Below are positions 20,839-31,400 of a stretch of 64,000 nt of DNA, one piece after another. Each line of letters starts with the position of its first letter. Within the stretch, counting starts at the first letter, position 1. The notes beneath the pieces are model-generated. The model was not told the origin of the DNA. It worked only from the letters and a program-made list of their open reading frames with translations, and made no database searches. The stretch covers positions 53,456,386-53,520,385 of the forward strand of contig NC_133103.1 of NCBI RefSeq assembly GCF_022965805.1, given 5' to 3'. A program made the position numbers and the translations under genes. Source of the DNA: Primulina eburnea. Taxonomy: Eukaryota; Streptophyta; Magnoliopsida; Lamiales; Gesneriaceae.

Positions 20839-23158
20839 ATGGATTCACTAGGGTCTAACACGGTTTTTAGACCACCAGTCCTAGATGGTTCGAACTATGC
20901 TCTCTGGAAAGTCAAAATGAGAGTGTACATCAAATCTATAGAAGAAAGGGCATGGCAACGTGTTTTGGATGGATGGTCCCCGCCGAAGATAGTTGATGGT
21001 GATGGAGACAGTCGTAGCAAACCTGAAAGTTCCTGGTCCAATGATGAAGTTATAACCTCGAACTTCAACTCCAAGGCGCTAAATGCGATATTCACCTCGG
21101 TGGATATTAATATGTTCAGTCTCATCACCAACTGCATTTCCGCCAAAGAAGCCTGGGATATTCTTCAAAAGCACTGCGAAGGATCAGAGAGTGTTCGCAG
21201 AACCAAACTCAAGATGTTGACCTCTAAATTTGAAAGTTTAAGGATGGAGGAAAACGAGACTATTATGGAATATGATCGGAGATTGCGTGAGATAGCAAAT
21301 GAGGCCAGTAGTCTCGGTGATTCTATGTCAAATGAAAGACTGGTTAGCAAGGTCCTGAGATCTCTTCCGGAGCGGTTTAATATCAAAATATGTGCTATTG
21401 ACGAATCCAAGGACACTTCTAAGCTTAATCTGGAGGAACTAATCAGCTCTCTCAGAACATTTGAGATGAATTTAGAGCTACAGACAAGAAGTAAAGGAAA
21501 AGCAATTGCCCTGCAAACCACCGATGATTCTGTAAACAACCTAATTCAAGAGGCAAATGAGTCTGATCTAGGTGAAGAAACAATATCCTTGATCACCAAG
21601 AAATTTGGCGACTACTTGAAGCGGATGAGAGACAAAAAGAAACCTGTGTCTACACTGAAACCCTCATTCACTCCCACTGAAAGAAACAAAACTTTTGTTC
21701 CTACTCAAGGAAATTTCAAATCTAGGAATGAAACCCCAGGTCGACCGGAAACAAAGAAACTTGATTCAGTCCAATGCCGAGAATGCTCCGGATTTGGCCA
21801 CTACGCAAACGAGTGTGCCAATCGGCTTCGGAGGAATAAAATCATGACAGCCACACTGAGTGACAAAGACACTGATGAGGAATACGGCTCCAAGGAAGGA
21901 GACGATTGTACCTCTTTTTCTGCTGTTCATCATGATATGTATAGACTTCAGGTTAATCCCCTCGGTGTTGCCACTGGTGTTGCAACACCGGGTCGCAACA
22001 CTAGTTCAAGATCACTATGCCTTAATATCAAATCTCTGGGAAATTTAGGTTGTACAGACATCAAGGAAGTTGATCAAGAAGAACTAACTGTGGAAACTGT
22101 CCAGATGATGTACGAAGAACTCTATCATGACTGGCTTAAACGAAATGAGACAAACTCCAAACTCACAAAAGAGAATACTGATCTAAAGAGCAACTTGTCA
22201 CGTCTTGAAACTTTGCTGAGTAGGAAGGACATTGAACTATGTAAAGTTAGAGATGAGCTCGAAAAGGCATCAAAAACACTTGCAAAATTCAATGCAAGCT
22301 CTACAAAGCTTGACACAATGCTGAACATGGGATCGAGGAGTAAGTCTGGTCTTGGCTATGTTGAAAGCACGTATGAGCATGGAGAGTCGTCCAACACTCG
22401 CTCAAAGACCACAGTATTTGTGAAAGGAGAAGATTGTACTGACCCCTTATCAACGGACATGCCTCCAAAAACTGTTCCCACTCCAAAGCCAAGCACTGAA
22501 CAAAAACTGAAGTCTGTTGATTCATCCACTTCATTCCCAAAAGCTCACTCCTCAGCAAGGGCGTCACGAATTAAAAAGTGTGCTTCATCAGCAAGACTCA
22601 ATAAAAGTAAGCGTAATTTTATATGTCATTACTGCCATAAGCCTGGGCACATCAGACCCTTCTGCTACAAACTGAGAAACGATTACTTGTATTGGCATTC
22701 AAATGAAGTGTTGCATAAGGTGTTTCCCAACACCAAGTACAATACTGGAATCAAGAAACCCCCTGCAAGGAAAATCTGGGTACCCAAAACAGTAACTCTA
22801 TGCAATGTTATTTATACCTCGTTAAAAACTAACATTTCAGGAGCATGGTACTTTGATAGTGGGTGTTCCCGTCATATGACGGGATCTAAAGAACACCTCA
22901 TTGATTATCTTGAAGTTGCAAGTGGTCGGGTGACATATGGTGGAGGTGCCAAAAGGGAAAATTGTAGGCAAAAGGACTCTGAATGTTGACGGGCTTCCCA
23001 TACTCCACAATGTTCTCCATGTTGAAGGACTTAACTCAAACCTAATAAGCATAAGTCAACTCTGTGATGACAATTTGCATGTTAGATTCAATAAAGATAA
23101 GTGTGAGGTCATTAATAATGCAAATGTTTGTGTGATGACAGGAAATAAAGATTCTTGA
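20839..23158 (+). pseudogene. SIRE-type copia gag-protease, unit 1
   Basis: A 716-codon frame runs 20839-22989. Order: DUF4219-like start (VLDGSNYALWKVKM, residues about 14-30), UBN2-type Gag core (FESLRMEENETIMEYDRRLR), first CCHC knuckle CRECSGFGHYANEC (about residue 313), a coiled-coil stretch (about 430-490), second CCHC knuckle CHYCHKPGHIRPFC (about 596) and the aspartic protease site FDSGCSRHMTGS (about 672). Two extra A residues near 22955-22975 shift the frame; the other frame continues with GKIVGKRTLNVDG to 23158, where the unit ends. Gag would build the particle, protease would process it. Integrase and RT are absent, so it cannot move alone. Confidence 0.85.
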
Positions 23159-23588
23159 CGACGTTTTGACAAAGTTGAAGATCAAGGGAGGAATCGCTTA
23201 AACTAGAAGGATACTCTCGTTCTGGTGTACTCAGCAGTTGTTCGACAGTAACATCTAGTTTTGGGTTAAAAGTTTTTATTTGATGTTGTTTAATTCCTTG
23301 GCGTGTCAAGGAATTTATGTTTCGTTATTCTCACTAGTATCTGTTTTGTGTGTAAACGATTTACATACTTTTCTAGTGAATTTGTTGCCTTGAGGCTTTG
23401 CACAAGTATTAGTACTTGTGCATAATTGAATCCTGCTCTTTAGTTACTTTACTCTGTTTATAATTTGATCAGTCAATTTCCGCTGCTGTGTTGTGTGCCG
23501 TGTTGACAACACCAACCACAACACTTAATTCTGACATACAAGTTTTTAATCTTTATTTCTTGACAATTAATGCGCAATAATTCTTACA
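23159..23588 (+). repeat. Partial LTR, tandem unit 2
   Basis: Copy of 20327-20756; it starts at the internal junction and ends TTCTTACA before a PBS at 23591. Confidence 0.88.
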
Positions 23589-23670
23589 AGTGGTATCAGA
23601 GCCATCACTTGATACACTAAGTGTTTGATTCTGGTTTATTGCTATTTGCAAGAAATACACTAATAGCTCA

Positions 23671-25988
23671 ATGGATTCACTAGGGTCTAACACGGTTTTT
23701 AGACCACCAGTCCTAGATGGTTCGAACTATGCTCTCTGGAAAGTCAAAATGAGAGTGTACATCAAATCTATAGAAGAAAGGGCATGGCAACGTGTTTTGG
23801 ATGGATGGTCCCCGCCGAAGATAGTTGATGGTGATGGAGACAGTCGTAGCAAACCTGAAAGTTCCTGGTCCAATGATGAAGTTATAACCTCGAACTTCAA
23901 CTCCAAGGCGCTAAATGCGATATTCACCTCGGTGGATATTAATATGTTCAGTCTCATCACCAACTGCATTTCCGCCAAAGAAGCCTGGGATATTCTTCAA
24001 AAGCACTGCGAAGGATCAGAGAGTGTTCGCAGAACCAAACTCAGGATGTTGACCTCTAAATTTGAAAGTTTAAGGATGGAGGAAAACGAGACTATTATGG
24101 AATATGATCGGAGATTGCGTGAGATAGCAAATGAGGCCAGTAGTCTCGGTGATTCTATGTCAAATGAAAGACTGGTTAGCAAGGTCCTGAGATCTCTTCC
24201 GGAGCGGTTTAATATCAAAATCTGTGCTATTGACGAATCCAAGGACACTTCTAAACTTAATCTGGAGGAACTAATCAGCTCTCTCAGAACATTTGAGATG
24301 AATTTAGAGCTACAGACAAGAAGTAAAGGAAAAGCAATTGCCCTGCAAACCACCGATGATTCTGTAAACAACCTAATTTAAGAGGCAAATGAGTCTGATC
24401 TAGGTGAAGAAACAATATCCTTGATCACCAAGAAATTTGGCGACTACTTGAAGCGGATGAGAGACAAAAAGAAACCTGTGTCTACACTGAAACCCTCATT
24501 CACTCCCACTGAAAGAAACAAAACTTTTGTTCCTACTCAAGGAAATTTCAAATCTAGGAATGAAACCCCAGGTCGATCGGAAACAAAAAAACTTGATTCA
24601 GTCCAATGCCGAGAATGCTCCGGATTTGGCCACTACGCAAACGAGTGTGCCAATCGGCTTCGGAGGAATAAAATCATGACAGCCACACTGAGTGACGAAG
24701 ACACTGATGAGGAATACGGCTCCAAGGAAGGAGACGATTGTACCTCTTTTTCTGCTGTTCATCATGATATGTATAGACTGCAGGTTAATCCCCTCGGTGT
24801 TGCCACTGGTGTTGCAACACCGGGTCGCAACACTAGTTCAAGATCACTATGCCTTAATATCAAATCTCTGGGAAATTTAGGTTGTACAGACATCAAGGAA
24901 GTTGATCAAGAAGAACTAACTGTGGAAACTGTCCAGATGATGTACGAAGAACTCTATCATGACTGGCTTAAACGAAATGAGACAAACTCCAAACTCACAA
25001 AAGAGAATACTGATCTAAAGAGCAACTTGTCACGTCTTGAAACTTTGCTGAGTAGGAAGGACATTGAACTATGTAAAGTTAGAGATGAGCTCGAAAAGGC
25101 ATCAAAAACACTTGCAAAATTCAATGCAAGCTCTTCAAAGCTTGACACAATGCTGAACATGGGATCGAGGAGTAAGTCTGGTCTTGGCTATGTTGAAAGC
25201 ACGTATGAGCATGGAGAGTCGTCCAACACTCGCTCAAAGACCACAGTATTTGTGAAAGGAGAAGATTGTACTGACCCCTTATCAACGGACATGCCTCCAA
25301 AAACTGTCCCCACTCCAAAGCCAAGCACTGAACAAAAACTGAAGTCTGTTGATTCATCCACTTCATTCCCAAAAGCTCACTCCTCAGCAAGGGCGTCACG
25401 AATTAAAAAGTGTGCTTCATCAGCAAGACTCAATAAAAGTAAGCGTAATTTTATATGTCATTACTGCCATAAGCCTGGGCACATCAGACCCTTCTGCTAC
25501 AAACTGAGAAACGATTACTTGTATTGGCATTCAAATGAAGTGTTGCATAAGGTGTTTCCCAACACCAAGTACAATACTGGAATCAAGAAACCCCCTGCAA
25601 GGAAAATCTGGGTACCCAAAACAGTAACTCTATTCAATGTTATTTATACCTCGTTAAAAACTAACATTTCAGGAGCATGGTACTTTGATAGTGGGTGTTC
25701 CCGTCATATGACGGGATCTAAGAACACCTCATTGATTATCTTGAAGTTGCAAGTGGTCGGGTGACATATGGTGGAGGTGCCAAAGGGAAAATTGTAGGCA
25801 AAGGGACTCTGAATGTTGACGGGCTTCCCATACTCCACAATGTTCTCCATGTTGAAGGACTTAACTCAAACTTAATAAGCATAAGTCAACTCTGTGATGA
25901 CAATTTGCATGTTAGATTCAATAAAGATAAGTGTGAGGTCATTAATAATGCAAATGTTTGTGTGATGACAGGAAATAAAGATTCTTGA
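23671..25988 (+). pseudogene. SIRE-type copia gag-protease, unit 2
   Basis: Near-identical to unit 1. A CAA-to-TAA change at 24379 stops gag after 236 codons; the same frame continues from 24382 through both CCHC knuckles and the protease FDSGCSRHM. Loss of one A in ATCTAAGAACACC (near 25721) shifts the frame after the protease; the pol reading continues in another frame to 25988. In contrast to unit 1, the GGTGCCAAAGGGAAAATTG segment is in its ancestral length here, so the two units decayed independently. Confidence 0.85.
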
Positions 25989-26418
25989 CGACGTTTTGAC
26001 AAAGTTGAAGATCAAGGTAGGAATCGCTTAAACTAGAAGGATACTCTCGTTCTGGTGTACTCAGCAGTTGTTCGACAGTAACATCTAGTTTTGGGTTAAA
26101 AGTTTTTATTTGATGTCGTTTAATTCCTTGGCGTGTCAAGGAATTTATGTTTCGTTATTCTCACTAGTATCTGTTTTGTGTGTAAACGATTTACATACTT
26201 TTCTAGTGAATTTGTTGCCTTGAGGCTTTGCACAAGTATTAGTACTTGTGCATAATTGAATCCTGCTCTTTAGTTACTTTACTCAGTTTATAATTTGATC
26301 AGTCAATTTCCGCTGCTGTGTTGTGTGCCGAGTTGACAACACCAACCACAACACTTAATTCTGACATACAAGTTTTTAATCTTTATTTCCTGACAATTAA
26401 TGCGCAATAATTCTTACA
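25989..26418 (+). repeat. Partial LTR, tandem unit 3
   Basis: Third copy of the LTR 3' part, ending TTCTTACA before the PBS at 26421. Confidence 0.88.
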
Positions 26419-26500
26419 AGTGGTATCAGAGCCATCACTTGATACACTAAGTGTTTGATTCTGGTTTATTGCTATTTGCAGGAAATACACTAATAGCTCA

Positions 26501-27456
26501 ATGGATTCACTAGGGTCTAACACGGTTTTTAGACCACCAGTCCTAGATGGTTCGAACTATGCTCTCTGGAAAGTCAAAATGAGAGTGTACATCAAATCTA
26601 TAGAAGAAAGGGCATGGCAACGTGTTTTGGATGGATGGTCCCCGCCGAAGATAGTTGATGGTGATGGAGACAGTCGTAGCAAACCTGAAAGTTCCTGGTC
26701 CAATGATGAAGTTATAACCTCGAACTTCAACTCCAAGGCGCTAAATGCGATATTCACCTCGGTGGATATTAATATGTTCAGTCTCATCACCAACTGCATT
26801 TCCGCCAAAGAAGCCTGGGATATTCTTCAAAAGCACTGCGAAGGATCAGAGAGTGTTCGCAGAACCAAACTCAAGATGTTGACCTCTAAATTTGAAAGTT
26901 TAAGGATGGAGGAAAACGAGACTATTATGGAATATGATCGGAGATTGCGTGAGATAGCAAATGAGGCCAGTAGTCTCGGTGATTCTACGTCAAATGAAAG
27001 ACTGGTTAGCAAGGTCCTGAGATCTCTTCCGGAGCGGTTTAATATCAAAATCTGTGCTATTGACGAATCCAAGGACACTTCTAAGCTTAATCTGGAGGAA
27101 CTAATCAGCTCTCTCAGAACATTTGAGATGAATTTAGAGCTACAGACAAGAAGTAAAGGAAAAGCAATTGCCCTGCAAACCACCGATGATTCTGTAAACA
27201 ACCTAATTCAAGAGGCAAATGAGTCTGATCTAGGTGAAGAAACAATATCCTTGATCACCAAGAAATTTGGCGACTACTTGAAGCGGATGAGAGACAAAAA
27301 GAAACCTGTGTCTACACTGAAACCCTCATTCACTCCCACTGAAAGAAACAAAACTTTTGTTCCTACTCAAGAAATTTCAAATCTAGGAATGAAACCCCAG
27401 GTCGACCGGAAACAAAGAAACTTGATTCAGTCCAGTGCCGAGAATGCTCCGGATTT
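26501..27456 (+). pseudogene. SIRE-type copia gag, unit 3, truncated by telomere repeats
   Basis: Same start and Gag core as units 1-2, with an ATG-to-ACG (Met-Thr) change at 26987-26989. One G is lost near 27371 (ACTCAAGAAATTTC against ACTCAAGGAAATTTC), shifting the frame. The copy ends inside the first zinc knuckle: TGCTCCGGATTT, where the other units continue GGCCACTAC, is followed by AGGGTTTAGGG. Confidence 0.9.
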
Positions 27457-27552
27457 AGGGTTTAGGGTTTAGGGTTTAGGGGTTAGGGGTTTCGGGTTTA
27501 GGGTTTAGGGTTTTAGGGTTTAGGGTTTAGGGTTTTTTTTTTTTTTTTTTTT
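27454..27552 (+). repeat. Telomere repeat tract joined to T20 (3' junction of LINE 1)
   Basis: About 79 bp of TTTAGGG units with a few variants (GGGGTTAGGGG, TTTCGGG, TTTTAGGG), then 20 T (27533-27552). The first TTT is shared with the broken gag sequence GGATTT, so the join has a 3-bp overlap with the telomere phase. Confidence 0.95.
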
Positions 27553-27560
27553 CCCCGGAA

Positions 27561-27590
27561 AACACCGCCGGATGCGGGGGGGTTAGGCAG
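27561..27590 (-). promoter_or_regulatory. LINE 1 3'-terminal hairpin and telomere-like motif
   Basis: On the + strand: CCGC (27565-27568), loop CGGAT, GCGG (27574-27577), then GGGGGGTTAGG. In the element RNA this is CCTAACCCCCC followed by a 4-bp stem-loop, about 13-30 nt before the poly(A). All five elements keep this arrangement. It may be the site read by the reverse transcriptase, and the CCTAACCC part could pair with a TTTAGGG overhang (inference). Confidence 0.6.
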
Positions 27591-28471
27591 ACCCCTACCT
27601 GTATATATCCACAAAATAAAAAGTAACAACAGAAAGAAAACCTAAAAGAGGAGGGGGACTATACCAAGACCTCCTCGAAAAGGCTAAAGCAGTGGAAACA
27701 TAAAGACAGAATAACCTAGGGACATAAATACGTAAACAAAATAACCCTAGACTACGGCAAAAAGTGCACCAGAAACTAATCAGATACGAGCAGCGCTAAG
27801 TGGCAACACGCCGAGAAGATCAAATGATAACTGTAAGATGAGTGCGGAATCCATGAAGAAGCTCTCATCTCTGAACCATCACCCTGAAGAAGCCGGTCTG
27901 TCAGAACGACGCTAATCTGAGACCAGGTAACTGTATGAATCCCAGCAGGGAACATAAGATCTGGCCAGGAAATCACTGTCCAATGACGATAAAAGGCAAA
28001 ATGAAGATCGCAATCCAGCCAGGACAAAAAGGATCCAGCATCTGAAGTATAAATCTGACGAAGGTATCATAACAATGAAGAGGATCGTCCGGAAATAATC
28101 CCTGGAACAACCACGACATCCAGTAAACTCCTGTAAAAGAACTGATACGGCGGGCAAGGAGAATCTGCAGTAAGCGCACGCCAGGAACCAGAAATGGACC
28201 AAAGAGAGCCACAAACAGAAATAGCGCTCCAGGGAATATGAGAGGGCCAAAGAAAAGCACCAATAGGGTAAGTGCAAGAGCCCACCCAATCCCTAGGAGA
28301 CCAAACATGTAGTGTGCGAGTGTCTGGACCCACTCACACCAGACTGGCAAGACGGGGGAAAAGAGAACCCCCCAAAAGAACAGTACCTGCAAAGAAAAAA
28401 TAAACATATATATATATATAGATAGAAAGTCAGAAGAAATGGATCCAAGTGAAGGGAAGGGCTGCAAACAG

Positions 28472-31400
28472 CTAAGAACATCTATATCTCAGGTAGGGAA
28501 GTCCGGAGGTATCCGAACGTGCAAGTATGGAAATGTGCCTAGGGAGGGAGGGACCTAACTCTAAGGTAAAGTGCCTAAGGGTATGGGCCCTCGCCGCCAA
28601 CGCATCCGCCAGCGAATTACCCTCCCGGAATATATGCGAAATATGAACAGACCGCCCCCTCAAAAGGACCAGAATCCTGGATACAATGTGATCAAGACCC
28701 CAGCAACATCGACGGGAACGAATGAGCTGAATAGAAGTCAGAGAATCAAGCTCGATCCAAAGAGGGAAAAAAGAATGATCAGAACAAAGGAGAAGACCCC
28801 TCCAAACCGCCCAAAGCTCAGCCCGAAGAGAAGACCCAGCTCCGATGAACTCGCTGAATGAGAGCACAACCCTCCCGGAATCATCCCGAACAACACCACC
28901 AGCAGAGGAGTCCCCAGAAATACCACGCGAGCTCCCATCCACATTAAGCTTGAAGCACCCGGACGGCGGTCGCAGCCAGCGAACAATCGCCGTCCTATGG
29001 AATCTGTGGAGAGCAACCGAAATACCCAGCAATCTCGCCACCTGAAACACACCCAGCCAATGTCTGGGCTTGACAGTACACGCAGAGTGGGCAAGACGCA
29101 AGTAATACAAAATCTGATACTTCACCGTCTCCCCAGAAACAGGGAGGAGACGGTGCTTCGCATCGTTCCGCGCAGTCCAGAGGAACCACAGAACGATGCA
29201 GGGGAGAAACTCCCTCACATGGCCCCCCCGGGACCAGACCAAATCTCTCTTCCACGCACTGAGGAACAAACTGAAATCCTCAGTGTCGGGAATACGAACC
29301 CGAAACACGGCGCCAAAGAAGTGCCAGACAGACCGAGCAACCGGGCTGCTAATGAATATGTGTGTGAATGTCTCAGCCATATCACAACACTGACATCTCG
29401 AGACTAATGCAAAACCCCGGCGCTGGAGCACCTCATCAACAGGGAGCCACTGATGCCAGAATCTCCAAAGGAAGAACGACATGGTAGGCCTCAACCAACT
29501 CCCCCAGCACGGGCGGAATATATCGGAAGACGGAGCACGCTGACGAATCGGCTCCCAAGCAGATCTCACAGAGAAAGCACCATCGGAGCTATGGATCCAT
29601 CGTGCCAGATCAGGGTCTCCCGAAAGAACAGGAATCAAAACAATCTCCTCGGCAACCGAAGGAGCAACAACCGCACAAAGGCGATCAAAATCCCAGGACC
29701 CCTCAGACAGAAAATGAGAGACCCGAACATCACGGCCCCCGCGGACCACACACCGGGAGGACAAAGGAACGTCCCCAAACCAAGTGTCATCCCAAAAGGA
29801 AACATCTCCGAGACCAACTCGCCAGCGAATGCCAGGCTCCGCGCGAGGGCGGATCCTGAGGAGACGACGCCAAATGGGGGAAATAGAAGCACGGGCGGGG
29901 ACACAGGCAGGAGCATCCAGCCGGCAATACTTCCGTAGAAGGAATCTCGCCCATAGAGAGGATCCCTGCCGAAATCTGAACCATAATTTAATAGAGAAAC
30001 ATTCCACGAGATCTTTCAATCTGCGGAATCCAAGGCCCCCCTCAAGTACGGGGAGGCAAGCCCGGGACCACCGGGCCCAGTGCCACTTCTTTTCCAAGGG
30101 TCTCGACCCCCAGAGGAAGGCATTGAAGGCCCGCTCAAGCTTCTCCATGACAGCCAGAGGTGGCTGAACCACCTGAAACAGATAAATCGGCATGGAGAGG
30201 AGCACGCTACGTATCAGGGTCATGCGGCTACCCGGGGAGAGGGTCCGAGTCTCCCAACCCTCTAACTTCCTACGAACAGACTGTAGGAGGGGCTCAAAAA
30301 GGGAGCATGTGCGATTACCCCGATAAAGGGGAACTCCGAGGTACTTGAGGGGCAGATGGCCCTCGGCGAACCCGGTGATGCGCAGAGTCCGGGAGCGGAG
30401 GCGCTCAGAGCACCTCGGAGGCAAAATCAAAGAACTCTTGGCAGTATTCACACGCTGCCCCGAACAGTTCTCGTAGTGATGCAGAAAATCGACAAGGCGC
30501 TGCATACCACGAGACCCACCACTGGCAAAAATAATGACATCATCAGCATAAGCCAGGTGGGAAATCAGAATATCACAATCAGAACGATACCTAAACGCAG
30601 GATGCTGCAGGTAGAGTCGGTCAAGGCCACGAGAGAGATACTCCGCCCCCAAAACGAAGAGAAGGGGAGACAATGGATCGCCCTGCCGGAGGCCTCTGGT
30701 GGAACCAAAAAACCCCGAGAGAGAGCCATTGATGTTCACAGAGAAATGACAATGGGAAATACAGGCCGAGACCAAAGCCACAACACGCTCTGAAAAACCA
30801 AAATGTCTCATAACGTCAAATAGGAAATGCCACTGGACCCTATCATAGGCCTTGGCCATATCCAACTTCAAGATGACATTACCACCACGAGAGGGGAGAG
30901 TAATGCTGTGAGTGAGCTCCTGGGCAAGGAGGATATTATCAGAGATCATCCGACCCGGAACGAAGCCACTCTGATTCGGGGAAACAAGTCTCTCCACCAC
31001 ATCCCTCAACCGAGAGCACAACAGCTTCGAGATGATTTTGTTCGTGACATTACACAGACTGATCGGACGGAAGTCCGACCAAGCGCGTGCACCCTCGACT
31101 TTGGGAATAAGAGTGATCGTGGTGGCGGTAAAGCCCTGAGGCATAGGAGAACCCTGGAAAAAATCAAGAACAGCACCAAAAACGTCCTGATGGACAATCT
31201 CCCAGCAATGCTGAAAGAACGCCGAAGAAAAGCCATCAGGGCCAGCAACACTATCAGGGTGGATAGAGAAGACGGTCGCGCGGACCTCCTCCAAAGAGGG
31301 AATCGCAGCAATACCGTCATTCTCCACGGCAGAGATAACCGAGGGAAAACCCGAAAAATCAGGGCAATCGAGCGCAGAGGGCTCCCCGGTAAGCAGATCC

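Larger units (their letters stand above)
20319..27456 (+). repeat. Three tandem copies of a 2.83-kb LTR-gag-protease unit
   Basis: Unit starts (ATTCTTGA(A/C)GACG) are at 20319, 23151 and 25981; the gag ATGs at 20839, 23671 and 26501 are spaced 2832 and 2830 bp. Each unit is the last about 430 bp of the LTR, PBS, gag and the protease start; it leaves pol at AAAGATTCTTGA and re-enters the LTR at the matching AGATTCTTGA. The microhomology of about 10 bp explains the first duplication, and unequal exchange the third copy. The third unit is cut at 27456 by telomere repeats. Only scattered single-base differences were noticed between units, so the events are recent. Confidence 0.92.

Noticed and set aside
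20319..27456. CRISPR-like or centromeric satellite array
   Set aside because: The 2.83-kb repeats are clearly copia LTR-gag units; no short spaced repeats.
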